A stretch of DNA of 64,000 nucleotides from Chrysopilus asiliformis (lineage: Eukaryota > Arthropoda > Insecta > Diptera > Rhagionidae): NCBI GenBank assembly GCA_964034945.1, contig OZ035963.1, positions 47,115,532 to 47,179,531 of the forward strand, read 5' to 3'. Made by a program: the position numbers and the translations under genes. Below are positions 54,124-64,000 of this stretch, in pieces. Numbering within the stretch: the stretch's first letter is position 1; each line of letters opens with the position of its first letter. The notes below the pieces were generated by a model. The model was given only the letters and a program-made list of their open reading frames with translations. It ran no database searches and was not told the DNA's origin.

Positions 54124-55143
54124 TATACTATAAGTAATGAACCTTTTCTGGAAAATTGTTGAAAAAACGTGCCGCCGCGCCGGCGAAAAAGTGTACTTTG
54201 GAGTAAATTTGGTACGTTGTGCATATTCTGTGATCATATTTTCTAGTGTTTGAAAAATGATTGCACTAATTTAAAAAATCTGGAACAAAAATTTAGTTTC
54301 CGTAACGCTTTCATAAATTCAGGACTGTACCGGCCGTATGGTCACCCTAGACATCAATAACAATATTACCTTTCAATCCCGTATATTTTTTTAATTATTT
54401 GCCGTTTCCTTTGGATTTTTGTTGCGGTGTCCTAAGTTTTCTCCTTGGGGCTAGAAAGTGACAATAGTTTCTGCATTTCTCCATCTATTTTTTTTTATTG
54501 CTCAAGTTCAATAAATTTTGAAGTTTGGGCTTCGTCGGAGATTACGAACATGAATTCCTTTTTGAAATCAAACTCGCGGCCTGAAAGAATAAAAAAAAAT
54601 TTTTTCTTGCTTATATTTACAATTTACACGGTTTTTTGGGGTGACCAGTAAAGTCTTTGATGCCCAATTAAGATCACTGCACACATTTCCCCTGCGTCAT
54701 ACCAACAGAATTTTCTTGCAGTTTTTTTAAACTCCAATCTAGAATGGAACAACTTTCTAAAATTTTCTTGAAGGGGAGATTCCAGTTACTCATCATAGGA
54801 CGGACCTTAAAGCTGGTCTACTCATAATACAAAGCAATGTATGCAGCATAACACGGACAAATTAAATAATAAATTTATTGAACCATCAAGTCCAGTAATT
54901 TAACAAAGTTTTATATAGCCGCCCAATTTCGATTCTTGTCTAAAACAAAATTCAAAATCAAGCAAAAAATGTAAATGTGAATCACCGAAACAAACTAATT
55001 TACTAAGAAAATCCAAGTTCTCTCAAAGTTCGAATCAGTACACTGTAAAAATTAGCGTAAAGTAAATTTATTCTCTTAAAACACAAATTCGAAAGATTGC
55101 AAAAATAAATTTGAATAACATAGGAATTTCTTATATGCACTAA
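54124..55143. other. No recognised gene
   Basis: Part of 54175-54360 is related to 56190-56400 (AAAATCYGGAACRAAARTTT, then TTAGTTTCCG). A hAT-like TGGTCACCCTAG end sits at 54345-54356. Otherwise AT-rich text. Confidence 0.4.
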
Positions 55144-55604
55144 CACCGCGTCTTGATCAACAATTTTGTTATCGCAAGAAATATCTCACCGCAATGAGAT
55201 TTTTTTGACAGCTGGGCCGAAAATCTCTTGAAATTTTATTTCTCAAGATGGCAATGAAAAGAAAACACCCCTGAAAACACCTAGTCGCCGCTCTCGCAAT
55301 TAATGCAATACGTGAAATTGAAAAGGCTGAAACAGAAGAACAAACGAAAAGAAAAACCTCTTAATGTTATATATTCTCTTCCAAAGATTTTTGTATCGTA
55401 TTGTTTGTAAAAATTAGTTATTTTCCCAACTACTTGTCGGAAGAATTTAGATTCCGCCATCTTGAATCGGGAAATTCCATGAAATTTTGCAATTGCAAGA
55501 TTTCGTGAAATTTATCTCTGGGATTTTTTTATCGCCGTCAATTCGAGCTCTGATTGGTCAATCAAAAATATCTGCGATGAAAAATCCCAGATGAAGACAC
55601 GGTG
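55144..55604. mobile_element. 461-bp MITE, TAA target
   Basis: Ends CACCGCGTCTTGATC and, reversed, CACCGTGTCTTCATC; TAA on both sides (55141-55143, 55605-55607). Interior inverted text GAAATATCTCACCGCAATGAG fits a non-autonomous PIF/Harbinger-type element. No frame recognised. Confidence 0.75.
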
Positions 55605-55846
55605 TAAAAGTCCGTCTCATCTTCAATGTTGTGAATGGCTGAAACGGAACACCAACGAAACAACAAAATTGTATTGGAAGTACAAATGGAAATCCGCCGT
55701 TTTCCAATAGATGGCTCTAGCAGTAAAATGCGGGTCAAAAATTACAGATCAGAAAAGTCAAATGATAAGCTAGGCATCTGGCAACAACTCCTTATCATTA
55801 AATTTGTAAATTTTTATCGGCGTCATATATTTTTTTGTGCGCGAAA

Positions 55847-56085
55847 ATGTCGAAATTTGAGCCAAATAAGCGTCATTTGCGGGAAGTTTTGCCTTTTACC
55901 TTCAATGCGAAAAAATCTGCGGCTGAGGCGCGTCGAATAATTCTAGTTTTTACGGAGAGACCAAAAATTCGTTCGCTTTGTGGATCGCCTCAAGAGACGA
56001 GCAGTTTTTTCGACGTGGAATTCGTATGCTGCCAGAAAGATGGGAAAAAGTTGTGGCTAATGATGGACAATATTTTGAAGCATAA
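55847..56085 (+). pseudogene. Internally deleted mariner transposase
   Basis: N-terminus MSKFEPNKRHLREVLPFTFN then AKKSAAEARRIIL is joined, after a deletion near 55990, to a C-terminus in another frame: EQFFRRGIRMLPERWEKVVA then NDGQYFEA and stop (56083-56085). These are the first HTH and the last 25 residues of a mariner transposase. The total, 239 nt, is not a multiple of three, confirming a frameshift at the junction. No catalytic residues. Confidence 0.85.
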
Positions 56086-56189
56086 ATATGTAAGCGTTTT
56101 TGTAAAAATACCACTAAAAACACAAGCACCGCAGGCGAGGTATTTTGCAATACATGCGCCATTTATGGAAAATAGTTGAAAAATACGCC

Positions 56190-56640
56190 GCAGGCGATAA
56201 AAAAAATGTTTTTTACAGCAACGTCCAACCGAAGTCTGCATATTTAGTGATCGTTTTTCTAGCCTTTGATAAATTATAGCAATAAATTGAAAAATCCGGA
56301 ACGAAAGTTTAGTTTCCGGAACACCGGGATAACATGACTAAATCTGGTACTGTTCCTGGAAATTCCGGGACGTGTGTTCACTTTAGGGGCCAAACCTAAT
56401 AAATTTTAGACTTTTCGAAAATTGCCGAGAACGATGAGAGGCATAAAATGAGAATATTGTATAAAATATATTTTATAAAATTTCTTATTTCTCTCATACT
56501 TAAAATTCTGTCCTCATATTTAGTTTTTACATCAATCTAGATAAGGACCAAAAATGGACACAATTTAAGCGCAGCCCAGCCTTTTATTCCCTCATTTAGT
56601 AGCGTTCCACTTCTTTTGACAGACTGTGACCAAAAATGTC
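56190..56640. other. Repeat-like spacer
   Basis: Related in part to 54190-54350. No gene. Confidence 0.4.
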
Positions 56641-56644
56641 TTAA

Positions 56645-57500
56645 GGGGGTAAGGCCTGAAAAAATAAAAAATTGATAATTTTTATTGTATTTTCTTTTTA
56701 TACCATAATTTCCGTACAAAACGCCACAAACCACCATAGAGATCGGCAACTAGAAGTGCTTCTAATATTTATTCAAAGTGGACAAAGTCAGGTGTTACAG
56801 GCCAGCCGCTCCGTGGCCCGACCCACCTACAGCAGTTATCAGCTCGATTCTGTTCTCTACTAGCTTGCATACCCGTCGTTGCCGGGTTAAGTTTTTTCAA
56901 TTTTTTTTTTTTGATGGTCTATTGCGGAGCTAAACTTCAGGCCAATCGTCTCGGTAGTTTCCTCGCGAAAGGGTAACATAGAGGAAGAGCTAAGTTTCGA
57001 GATCACGTTACCCCCTCCCCTTACTCCCCCCACCGCACGGGCTACTTTTTAATGGGTCTATGTTGGGGCTAGACCCCCGACGAACATCTATGCCAAATTT
57101 CAGGCCAATCGGTTGAGTAGTTTCCCCGCGAAAGAGTAACATAGCGCAAAAACTAAGTTTCGAAATCACTTTACCCCCTCCCCTTACTCCCCCCACCCCT
57201 CGCGCTACTTTTCCGTATGCCTATGTTGGAACCAGAACTACCAAAGAAACTCATGCCAAATTTCAAGTCAATCGGTTCAAGTCAATCGGTTCATTTATCA
57301 CACAAAATAATAAAAAAGTTTCACATGGGCTGTAGATAACAGTTTTCATAAGAATAAAAAACAAACAGCTAAACATATGTAATTTGGCATAAATAAAAGG
57401 TGTGCAAAATTTGATTAAGTCACAATAAGTGATTTCTGAGAAAACGGGTTATTTGTCCCCCCGTAAGACACCATTTAAAATAGTCTTGCGGCCTTACCCC
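56645..57500. mobile_element. TTAA-flanked element with a nested Helitron
   Basis: Ends GGGGGTAAGGCC (left) and GGCCTTACCCC (right), TTAA on both sides (56641-56644, 57501-57504). A TTAA target is typical of piggyBac-like elements. About half of its length is the nested Helitron-like piece at 56860-57300. No transposase. Confidence 0.75.
56860..57300 (-). mobile_element. Helitron-like element, 5'-truncated, two internal units
   Basis: Plus strand starts CTAGCTTGCATACCCGTCGT then TGCCGGG: the same 3' terminus as 8220-8612. Two tandem units of about 120-140 nt (CAGGCCAATCG...CCCCCTCCCCTTACTCC) follow; the TC end is missing. Confidence 0.75.
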
Positions 57501-57504
57501 TTAA

Positions 57505-59335
57505 AAAAATATTTTTTTTATTAAAAAGTCCTACAAAAAAGGGAAGAAATTTCCGACATATAGAAAAAAAAGAAAATTATAAAATAATTGACCAAAGTAT
57601 TTTATAATTAGTCACATTAAAATTTATCACCGTGTAATACGAAACTTTCTTAACACGGCAACGTCTTCCAAATATAAATCGAAGTCGAATAGTCCAACTT
57701 GAACGATTTACGCGAGTAGAAATGCACTTTATCAGTAGGCAAGAAAACAAAACATCCATTAAGGATTCAGGGATATCGTTTACAGTACAATAGAGGAGTC
57801 TATTGGTGAACATGCTTTAAATACAAGGACATTGCCTATTTCGGAAAACTATGGTAAACTTTTGAATAGGAATGGAACATAGAAAAGTACAACAGAAATA
57901 GCAAGAAGGACTCGAAGTACTTAAACTTGGTCTCACTTCATGGAAATCGTTCGGCTAAGGACATTCATCTACTTTATAGGTCTGAATGCGAATCCTAGCC
58001 AGTAGCTGAGGCTTTCTAGGGAGGGGTACAAAAGTGGCAATAATACATGCAGTCACTTGGGTGTCGTCTTAAATCAGGACGAAGAACCTTTTGCAGCAAA
58101 CTATAGGCATCGAGGCAGGCTAGTCTCACGTTTATAAAAGGACACAACACTAAATGGATATGATGCGGGGGAATGCGGTTGGATGATTCTCAATGAACTC
58201 CATTCGTGGTTACTCCCGTTAAGGATTTGGTTCACACCCAAATTTATCGCTTCTTATTGTTAAATGAATAGTCCCTGAACTGTTTCTTGCGTTAAGGATT
58301 AAACGGAAGCTGAACTTGATATGATGATGACTTGAGGCAGGCGGAATAAGCGATCCCGGATGAAGTTTCTTCAGCTACCGGTAGATTCTGTGGAAAGTTT
58401 ATCGGTCAGAAAAGAAACTTCTGAAAGTATTCGTACATCGTACACCTTCTCTTAATTGCAAGTTTCTTAAAAACTTCTTAAACTGACTTGCAACTATTTC
58501 GATGGTTCGGTGAATTTCTATTATATTTTGTCTATTCTACATCAAGTCACCTGCAGTTCGGCCCATCATCATCATCATTAGGTTCAGCCCTTGTTACTTC
58601 CCCGGCACAGAATGTCGACCGACACCAACAAAGCATCGTTGAGTCTTCTGGTCAGGATCTCCGGTGATTCTTCTCAATTCCTCGAAATGGAGCTGATGCA
58701 AGTTTTTGGATCCTTCTAAACTGGATTCCAAGTTTTCCTATCGTATAAGAAAATTGTAAGAAAACTGGAAACCCGTCGGTAACTGGAAACCCACCTCGTA
58801 ATTTTAAATTTACCTCGCCCCACATAGGTTTATGTTGATTTGTGACCTACCCTTAAGAAGGACTGATTTCAAAACAATACTTGACTGTAGTATCCCTTAA
58901 GGGCATTTCAAGTAGTTCCTACTTGGGGGTATGCGGAAATTATTCAAGAAAAGTGTAATTCACCATGTATGGCACATACCGATACGAATATTCCTATGTT
59001 GTGTATATTTATCCCATTTATTGTCTTGAGGTATTTCTTACATATCCTAGGCAATAATTTCGACTTTCTGTTACACTAAAATTCGTCTACCCGCCACCCC
59101 TTATCCTAACAAGAAAGTGAATACATGCAGTATATCTTAAATGGGATTCCTAACACGATACTTTAAATGGTTTTTTGGCAGTTGCCAAAACCTATATCTA
59201 TCGCAGGCATAGCATTTTTGCCCAGCAAACTAAGGTATTTAGATTTTTAATATTTTGCGAACGAAGGATGATGTAAACGGAGTATAATGAGTGGTAGTTC
59301 GAAACATGAATTTTCAATATTTTACTTCTTCTCGA
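57505..59335. other. 1.8 kb of higher-GC, apparently unique DNA without a gene
   Basis: No frame with a domain, no element ends. At 58566-58580 the text CATCATCATCATCATT may be the (ATGATG)n tail of a LINE on the minus strand, preceded by minus-strand RRITGDPDQKTQRC-like text, but that is weak. A possible site for unrecognised host regulatory DNA. Confidence 0.35.
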
Positions 59336-59339
59336 ATTC

Positions 59340-60475
59340 ACACTGTTTGATTGACCGATTGACTGACTGATTGACTGACTGATTGACTGACTGATTGACT
59401 GACTGATTGACTGACTGATTGACTGACTGACTGATTGACTGACTGATTGACTGACTGATTGACTGACTGATTGACTGACTGATTGACTGACTTATTGACT
59501 GAGTGATTGGCTGACTGATTGACTGACTGATTGACTGACTGATTGAATGACTGATTGACTGACTGATTGACTGACTGATTGACTGAATGATTGACTGAAT
59601 GATTTACTGACTGATTGACTGAGTGATTGGCTGACTGATTGACTGACTGATTGACTGACTGATTGACTGACTGATTGACTGACTGATTGACTGACTGATT
59701 GGCTGCCTGATTGACTGACTGATTGACTGACTTATTGACTGAGTGATTGGCTGACTGATTGACTGACTGATTGACTGACTGATTGAATGACTGATTGACT
59801 GACTGATTGACTGACTGATTGACTGAATGATTGACTGAATGATTTACTGACTGATTGACTGAGTGATTGGCTGACTGATTGACTGACTGATTGACTGACT
59901 GATTGACTGACTGATTGACTGACTGATTGACTGACTGATTGACTGACTGATTGACTGACTGATTGACTGACTGATTGACTGACTGATTGACTGACTTATT
60001 GACTGAGTGATTGGCTGACTGATTGACTGACTGATTGACTGACTGATTGAATGACTGATTGACTGACTGATTGACTGACTGATTGACTGAGTGATTGGCT
60101 GACTGATTGACTGACTGATTGACTGACTGATTGACTGACTGATTGACTGACTGATTGACTGACTGATTGGCTGCCTGATTGACTGATTGACTGACTGATT
60201 GACTGACTGATTGACTGACTGATTGACTGACTGATTGGCTGCCTGATTGACTGATTGACTGACTGATTGACTGACTGATTGACTGACTGATTGACTGACT
60301 GATTGACTGACTGATTGACTGACTGATTGACTGACTGATTGACTGACTGATTGACTGACTGATTGACTGACTGATTGACTGACTGATTGACTGACTGATT
60401 GACTGACTGATTGACTGACTGATTGACTGATTGACTGATTAATTGACTGACTGATTGGTTGACTCATCAACGCCC
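59340..60475. repeat. 1.1-kb satellite of 12-nt units (CTGACTGATTGA) with higher-order structure
   Basis: Almost pure tandem repetition. Variant units (CTTATTGACTGAGTGATTGG, ATTGAATGA, GGCTGCCTGATT) recur in register: lines 59491-59700 and 59731-59940 are the same sequence offset by 240 nt (20 units), and part returns 264 nt later near 59995. The 208-codon minus frame reading SQSISQSVSQ is a by-product of a unit length divisible by three. Confidence 0.95.
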
Positions 60476-60766
60476 AGCTAGAAACTTGAAATTTTCTCAG
60501 TATGTCCCAGCCATACCGTAGGCGCTCACTTAAGCGGGATTCTTGAAAATTTTACTAATGGAGTAAACGAGAGGTAAAGAAGGTTTGGGTGTTTTAAAAC
60601 CTTGATTTGCGTAATGAATCCTGCTTAAGAGGATGCTGAAAAGTGTCACTCCGAGGTTTTCGGGTCGCTGATTACGAATCCGGTGTTACAATTTCAAAAA
60701 TCCTAACGAAAGGTCCTGTAAGGATAACGCGAAGGTCTTTTTCCCTGGGAAAAATTGGATCTAGTG
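60476..60766 (+). repeat. GGATAAC-family body next to the satellite
   Basis: Matches 2185-2370 (AGCTAGAAACTTGAAATTTT-type text, then GTAGGCGCTCACT, then one minisatellite unit with AACGAAAGGTCCTGTAAGGA). In both places a TGACTGACTCAT stretch sits immediately to the left. Confidence 0.8.
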
Positions 60767-60836
60767 GGTTGACAGATGTTGCTTTAACAACATGGCCGCT
60801 ATAACCTGACAAACTTCAGGCGTTCTTATTGAAAGA
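60767..60836 (+). mobile_element. Solitary right end of the IS630/mariner element
   Basis: Seventy nt match the reverse complement of 46186-46255 (GACAGATGTTGCTTTAACAA, then CGCTATAACC, then TTCTTATTGAAAGA). It stops within the terminal repeat where a Helitron-like 5' end begins. Confidence 0.8.
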
Positions 60837-60984
60837 TCTTTTATATAAAGGGCAACGTGTCATTGTCTGTCTGTCTGTATGTCCGGACTTGGCTCGAAAA
60901 CCACTGGACCGGTTTTGATATGGTTTTCCCATATACCGTATGCGTCATAAAAATCTGGAAAATTCATATTAAATTGTAAACCGT
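60837..60984 (+). mobile_element. Helitron-like 5' end
   Basis: A|TCTTTTATATAAAGGGCAAC then GTGTC and (GTCT)n, then TGTCCGGACTTGGCTCG: the 5' end of the same family as 48364-49082. It is cut after about 150 nt. Confidence 0.7.
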
Positions 60985-60988
60985 TTAA

Positions 60989-61216
60989 CCCTATTCCTGT
61001 CAGGCTGTGACTGTGAGTCACTATTCAATTTCGAACCAATGTGGATGGTTTAATGCATGTTTTAACGCAAAATCAATTTAATGTATTTTATTATTGGTCA
61101 CTACGCTACTGTTATATAGAATAAATTTTATGTTTTTTTGTTAAATTGATTTTGCGTTAAAACATGTATTGGGTCGTCTGTATTGGTTCGAGATTCACAG
61201 CCTGACAGGAATAGGG
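60989..61216. mobile_element. 228-bp piggyBac-like MITE, TTAA target
   Basis: Ends CCCTATTCCTGTCAGGCTGT and its reverse complement, with TTAA on both sides (60985-60988, 61217-61220). Inner inverted repeats CATGTTTTAACGCAAAATCA / TGATTTTGCGTTAAAACATG are exact. CCCT...AGGG ends on TTAA match the piggyBac superfamily. Confidence 0.9.
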
Positions 61217-61289
61217 TTAATAAAACACAGAAGTTGAACGAAAAAAAAATGTTTTTTGCTCTAAACTAAATCTTGCATACTAGTAAAAA

Positions 61290-61940
61290 AAATTATTCAA
61301 AATGTCCACCTCCAGCATTTACGAACTCCTCCAAACGGGGCCTGTACTTCTTGCAGGTCAATATTAAATAAGACTCCGACTTGTCGTTCCATGCGATGGT
61401 AATGGTGGACTTCAGGGCTTGCACATTACTGTGAGCCTTAGCTCCAGTCTTAGCCTGAACATATGCCCATATTAAAAAATCCAGGAGATTAAGATCGGGA
61501 GAGCTCGGTGACCACATGTCCTTAGACCAGAAGTTTTTTAAATTATTGGTTTTTTAAATTATCCAAATTTGGGTACTTCTGGCAGTGTGGCACGGCGCTC
61601 CGTCTTGTTGAAACACGTAAAACACATCATTACCGTTGGTTGACTCTATTGATGGTTTTATATGACTCTCCAAGATATCCTTATCGGATTCCTTCTGATC
61701 CTTCCTTTGATTACCCTAATCAACACTGGAGTCCTTACTGAAATGGGTCTACCGCTTCCAGATTGCGGCCTAACTATTCCTCTGGCCAAACAAGTCGCTC
61801 TTACAGCATAAACCGTTGACAACGCTACGTGTAATTCATTGGAAATCGCCTTATTGGACTTCCGCGCGTGGACCAACTTCATGATTTTCACTTTTCCAAA
61901 ATATTTTGAATTTCTGAGGCGTGGCTTCAAGTTTGGCTAT
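61290..61940 (-). pseudogene. Tc1/mariner transposase relic, internally deleted
   Basis: Minus strand, in order: KYFGKVKIMKLVHARKSNKA, ISNELHVALSTVYAVRATCL (HTH), GSGRPISVRTP (the GRP hook), then after a deletion VFQQDGAPCHTARSTQIWII with the second catalytic aspartate, a small tandem duplication with a stop (AATTTAAAAAACC twice), then WSPSSPDLNLLDFLIWAYVQ with the third aspartate and EEFVNAGGGHFE at the end. The first catalytic aspartate region is missing. Inactive. Confidence 0.8.
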
Positions 61941-62057
61941 ATGTCTTAACGTCTGTACGTCGGTATGCTAACTTGATTGCTAACAGCATTGTGAAAACGG
62001 AGCCGCAGTGTTCACATCTAAATAAATTGAGAGTCGTTGAAGGAAAACAATTGTTTT

Positions 62058-62396
62058 ATGATGGCTTCTATAGCGAATAATGAATTTTGGCGAGATTTTT
62101 TCGAATTCTATCGAAGTCTACCGGTGTTGTGGCAAATAAAATCTGAAAATTTTAAAAACAAAAGTTTAAAAAATAAGGCTTGGGATGATTTATTAACAAA
62201 GTTTACGGAAGTGGAACCCAATTGCAGCATAGAAAAACTTAAAAACTGCCTGAAATCCATGTTGTTCATCAACAGAGGACTTTGTCGCACTGGTGATTTT
62301 TCTAAAATGATGTCCATACTACATGTCTATCGACATGTAGACAGTCTGTTGGTTTTAGCTTTAAGACATGTCGATAGACATGTATCCAGTCTGTAG
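62058..62396 (+). pseudogene. MADF-domain protein fragment
   Basis: From ATG 62058: MMASIANNEFWRDFFEFYRS then LPVLWQIKSENFKN, KAWDDLLTKFTEVEPNCS and EKLKNCLKSM. The order FW-x-x-FF-x-x-Y...LW, K-A-W-x-x-L, and K-L-K is a near-complete MADF domain. After GDF the frame runs into repeat text with ACATGTC palindromes (62322-62386) and stops. Since MADF proteins are encoded by PIF/Harbinger elements and the window has several, a transposon origin is likely, but a host gene fragment cannot be excluded. Confidence 0.6.
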
Positions 62397-62540
62397 GGGC
62401 TTTTAGGGAGGTAAGCCCCGCAAGAAATTTTTCATTCACTAAAATTTACCCGCTTCCCACCCCTTAAACCACTCTTCTACTATCTCCTAAACTTCGGAAT
62501 GCATTTTGATGCGGTTTTCTTCATTAGAATTGTTATATAT
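62390..62540 (+). repeat. Helitron body fragment
   Basis: Reverse complement of units at 48480-48680 (CCTAAACTTCGGAATGCATT, TGCGGTTTTCTTCATTAGAA). Confidence 0.7.
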
Positions 62541-63589
62541 TTCCAGTATGCTGGGATGAAAATCATTTGATTCAACCCCCATCACCCTCCATTAGACACA
62601 GCAGCATACCACAGAACTGCATGCTTGAAGCTTTTTAACATTAAGTCTAAGAAGTATCTGATAGTAAGAAAGAAAGATTATCAAGGTTTGTAGTATGGAT
62701 CGGTTTTTGGTTTTTTGGTTAAGCGAAACTTTAATGGAATGAGTTTCCTTACGAGTAGAGCCTATTCCTTATAATCCCACATTCCTTTTCCTACAACTTC
62801 CCTTAGATACGGTTTTGTTGTAGATTCACTAGACCTTGGTAAATTATTGCCATTCACACAAAACTCCATTCATTTATTGTCGGTTTAAATTCATGTGTTG
62901 TGAATTTCTAGCCAAATAGAAATCTATGCAATTCTTGTCTTAAATTTTTCCTCCCGATTCAATGATAAAATTTCATTATGTTTGCTATTTTTGTCGTTTT
63001 TTATTATATTAGGAAAGTATTAAATCCCCCTCGTCGAATTTGAATGTCTTTTTCATACGCTTTTTTCATAACTCCTCTCGCTAGCGTTTTGTGACGACCT
63101 CACCGCAATCTAAGAAAATCCTTTTGCGCTATTTTACATTGAATTTGCTGGAAGGGTGAATTTTTCACATCCCTTGCTGTTGTTGGCAAAAACTTCGGCT
63201 GTTTGTTGTTGGATGATCATTTTTTGGAAGTCCCCTTTCTTTGTCAATATTTGCTCATTGATTGAGTTAAGGTATTTCAGGTATTTGGGAAATACATGTG
63301 AGGGAAATGAAATCCATATGTTTTGAGACTCGTTTAGATCGTTGCAGCAATAGGAAATTTAATAAATTTTCACCCCATTAGACGAGTTTCTGCTACCTTC
63401 TGTGGAGAACGGTTTGACAGGAATCGGTTAAGAAGAGTAAAACATTGAACTCTTGTGATTTCTTTTTAAGGGACGCTTCGATTTTTAGATATCGATAACT
63501 CGTCTACTATATCTGTATATACATGTAGACGCGCGGTACAGTGAACATTCAGTACACTGAACACTCAGTAGAGTAAACAACGATTTTTA
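62541..63589. other. No recognised gene or element
   Basis: AT-rich spacer; no supported frames. Confidence 0.45.
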
Positions 63590-64000
63590 TACTCTATATG
63601 AGAATCATATAGAGATATATTAGATATCGTATACCGTTTATAACGCATCGAACCAATTATCGGACACAAAAACCAGGTTATTAGGGATGGCAAAAGATTT
63701 TGAATTCCGCATGTCCGTCCGTCTGTCCGTCTGTCCATCCGTCTATCCGTGAACACCATAATTTTCGAAAGGATTGAGCCAGAGACTTGAAATTTTGTCT
63801 GGTTACTTTTCTTGTTAATTAGCTAATCTCAGTTCTTGAACGGGCAAAATTGGAACATTGCTTCCCTCTTCCTCCACACAAACCAAACATTTTTTTGCAA
63901 TTTTCTCGAAAACGGGAGGTTTTATTAAAAAAATTATAAAGATAAAATGTGGTTAGAATTGGATTTTACATAACTCATCCATACATAAAAATCCAATCGG
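63590..64000 (+). repeat. Divergent GTCY-microsatellite repeat, cut by the window end
   Basis: (GTCC/GTCT/CATCC)n at 63712-63750 then GAGACTTGAAATTTTGTCTG and GAACGGGCAAAATTGGAACA, a diverged relative of the repeat at 12338 and 35571. The final bases match CATACATNAAAATCCNATNGG of the other copies. Confidence 0.75.

Noticed and set aside
59844..60470. 208-codon minus-strand frame of SQSISQ/SQSVSQ repeats
   Set aside because: It is a by-product of a 12-nt satellite unit whose length is a multiple of three; no promoter, unique sequence or domain supports a protein.

Overview
This is eukaryotic nuclear DNA, AT-rich, with very short introns (53-62 nt in the main gene family), GT-AG splice sites and a dense layer of transposon relics. 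The combination of a secreted DUF1091/ML-like gene family, a THAP-carrying P-like element, mariner, PIF/Harbinger, hAT, piggyBac-like and Helitron-like copies, and short repeats with an internal GTCY microsatellite (like the mini-me elements of flies) points to an insect, most likely a dipteran. The species cannot be named from the sequence.

The backbone is a tandem array of five two-exon genes, all on the + strand (starts 13578, 22222, 31384, 40256, 45539). Each has a signal-peptide exon of 66 or 69 nt, a 53-62 nt phase-0 intron and a second exon of exactly 471 nt. The predicted secreted proteins are 178-179 aa and resemble the dipteran DUF1091 / chemosensory-A-like lipid-binding (ML-fold) families. 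Copies 2, 3 and 4 are close paralogs; copies 1 and 5 are diverged. The repeats between them show segmental duplication: the blocks upstream of copies 4 and 5 match each other for about 1.8 kb.

Region by region: 1-13 kb is repeats only (GTCY repeats, opposed minisatellite arrays, a pogo-like element holding a Helitron, two abutting TTA-flanked MITEs). 13-14 kb is gene copy 1. 14-22 kb is MITEs, a 192-bp-arm palindrome, a duplicated block, a Harbinger relic and a Ty3/gypsy scrap. 22-23 kb is gene copy 2. 23-31 kb holds a TA-flanked MITE, an IS630/mariner relic, a P-like element with a THAP domain, a 1.9-kb TA-flanked element carrying an intact four-exon SAM-domain gene, and a second Harbinger relic. 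31-32 kb is gene copy 3. 32-46 kb alternates repeats with gene copies 4 and 5. 46-64 kb is relics again, plus one possible host exon (Nup88-like, minus strand, near 51.6 kb) and a 1.1-kb satellite of 12-nt units.

The window dates its own insertions: at least ten elements can be compared with an empty copy of the same site elsewhere in the window, which fixes their ends and target-site duplications. The most notable items are the mosaic gene array, the SAM-domain gene riding in a transposon, the many MITE families sharing TTA/TAA target sites (three carrying MADF-like coding remnants), and a satellite that appears to have grown from a seed inside a dispersed element. All gene models are read by eye from splice signals and frame. 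Family names rest on motif recognition, not on a search.
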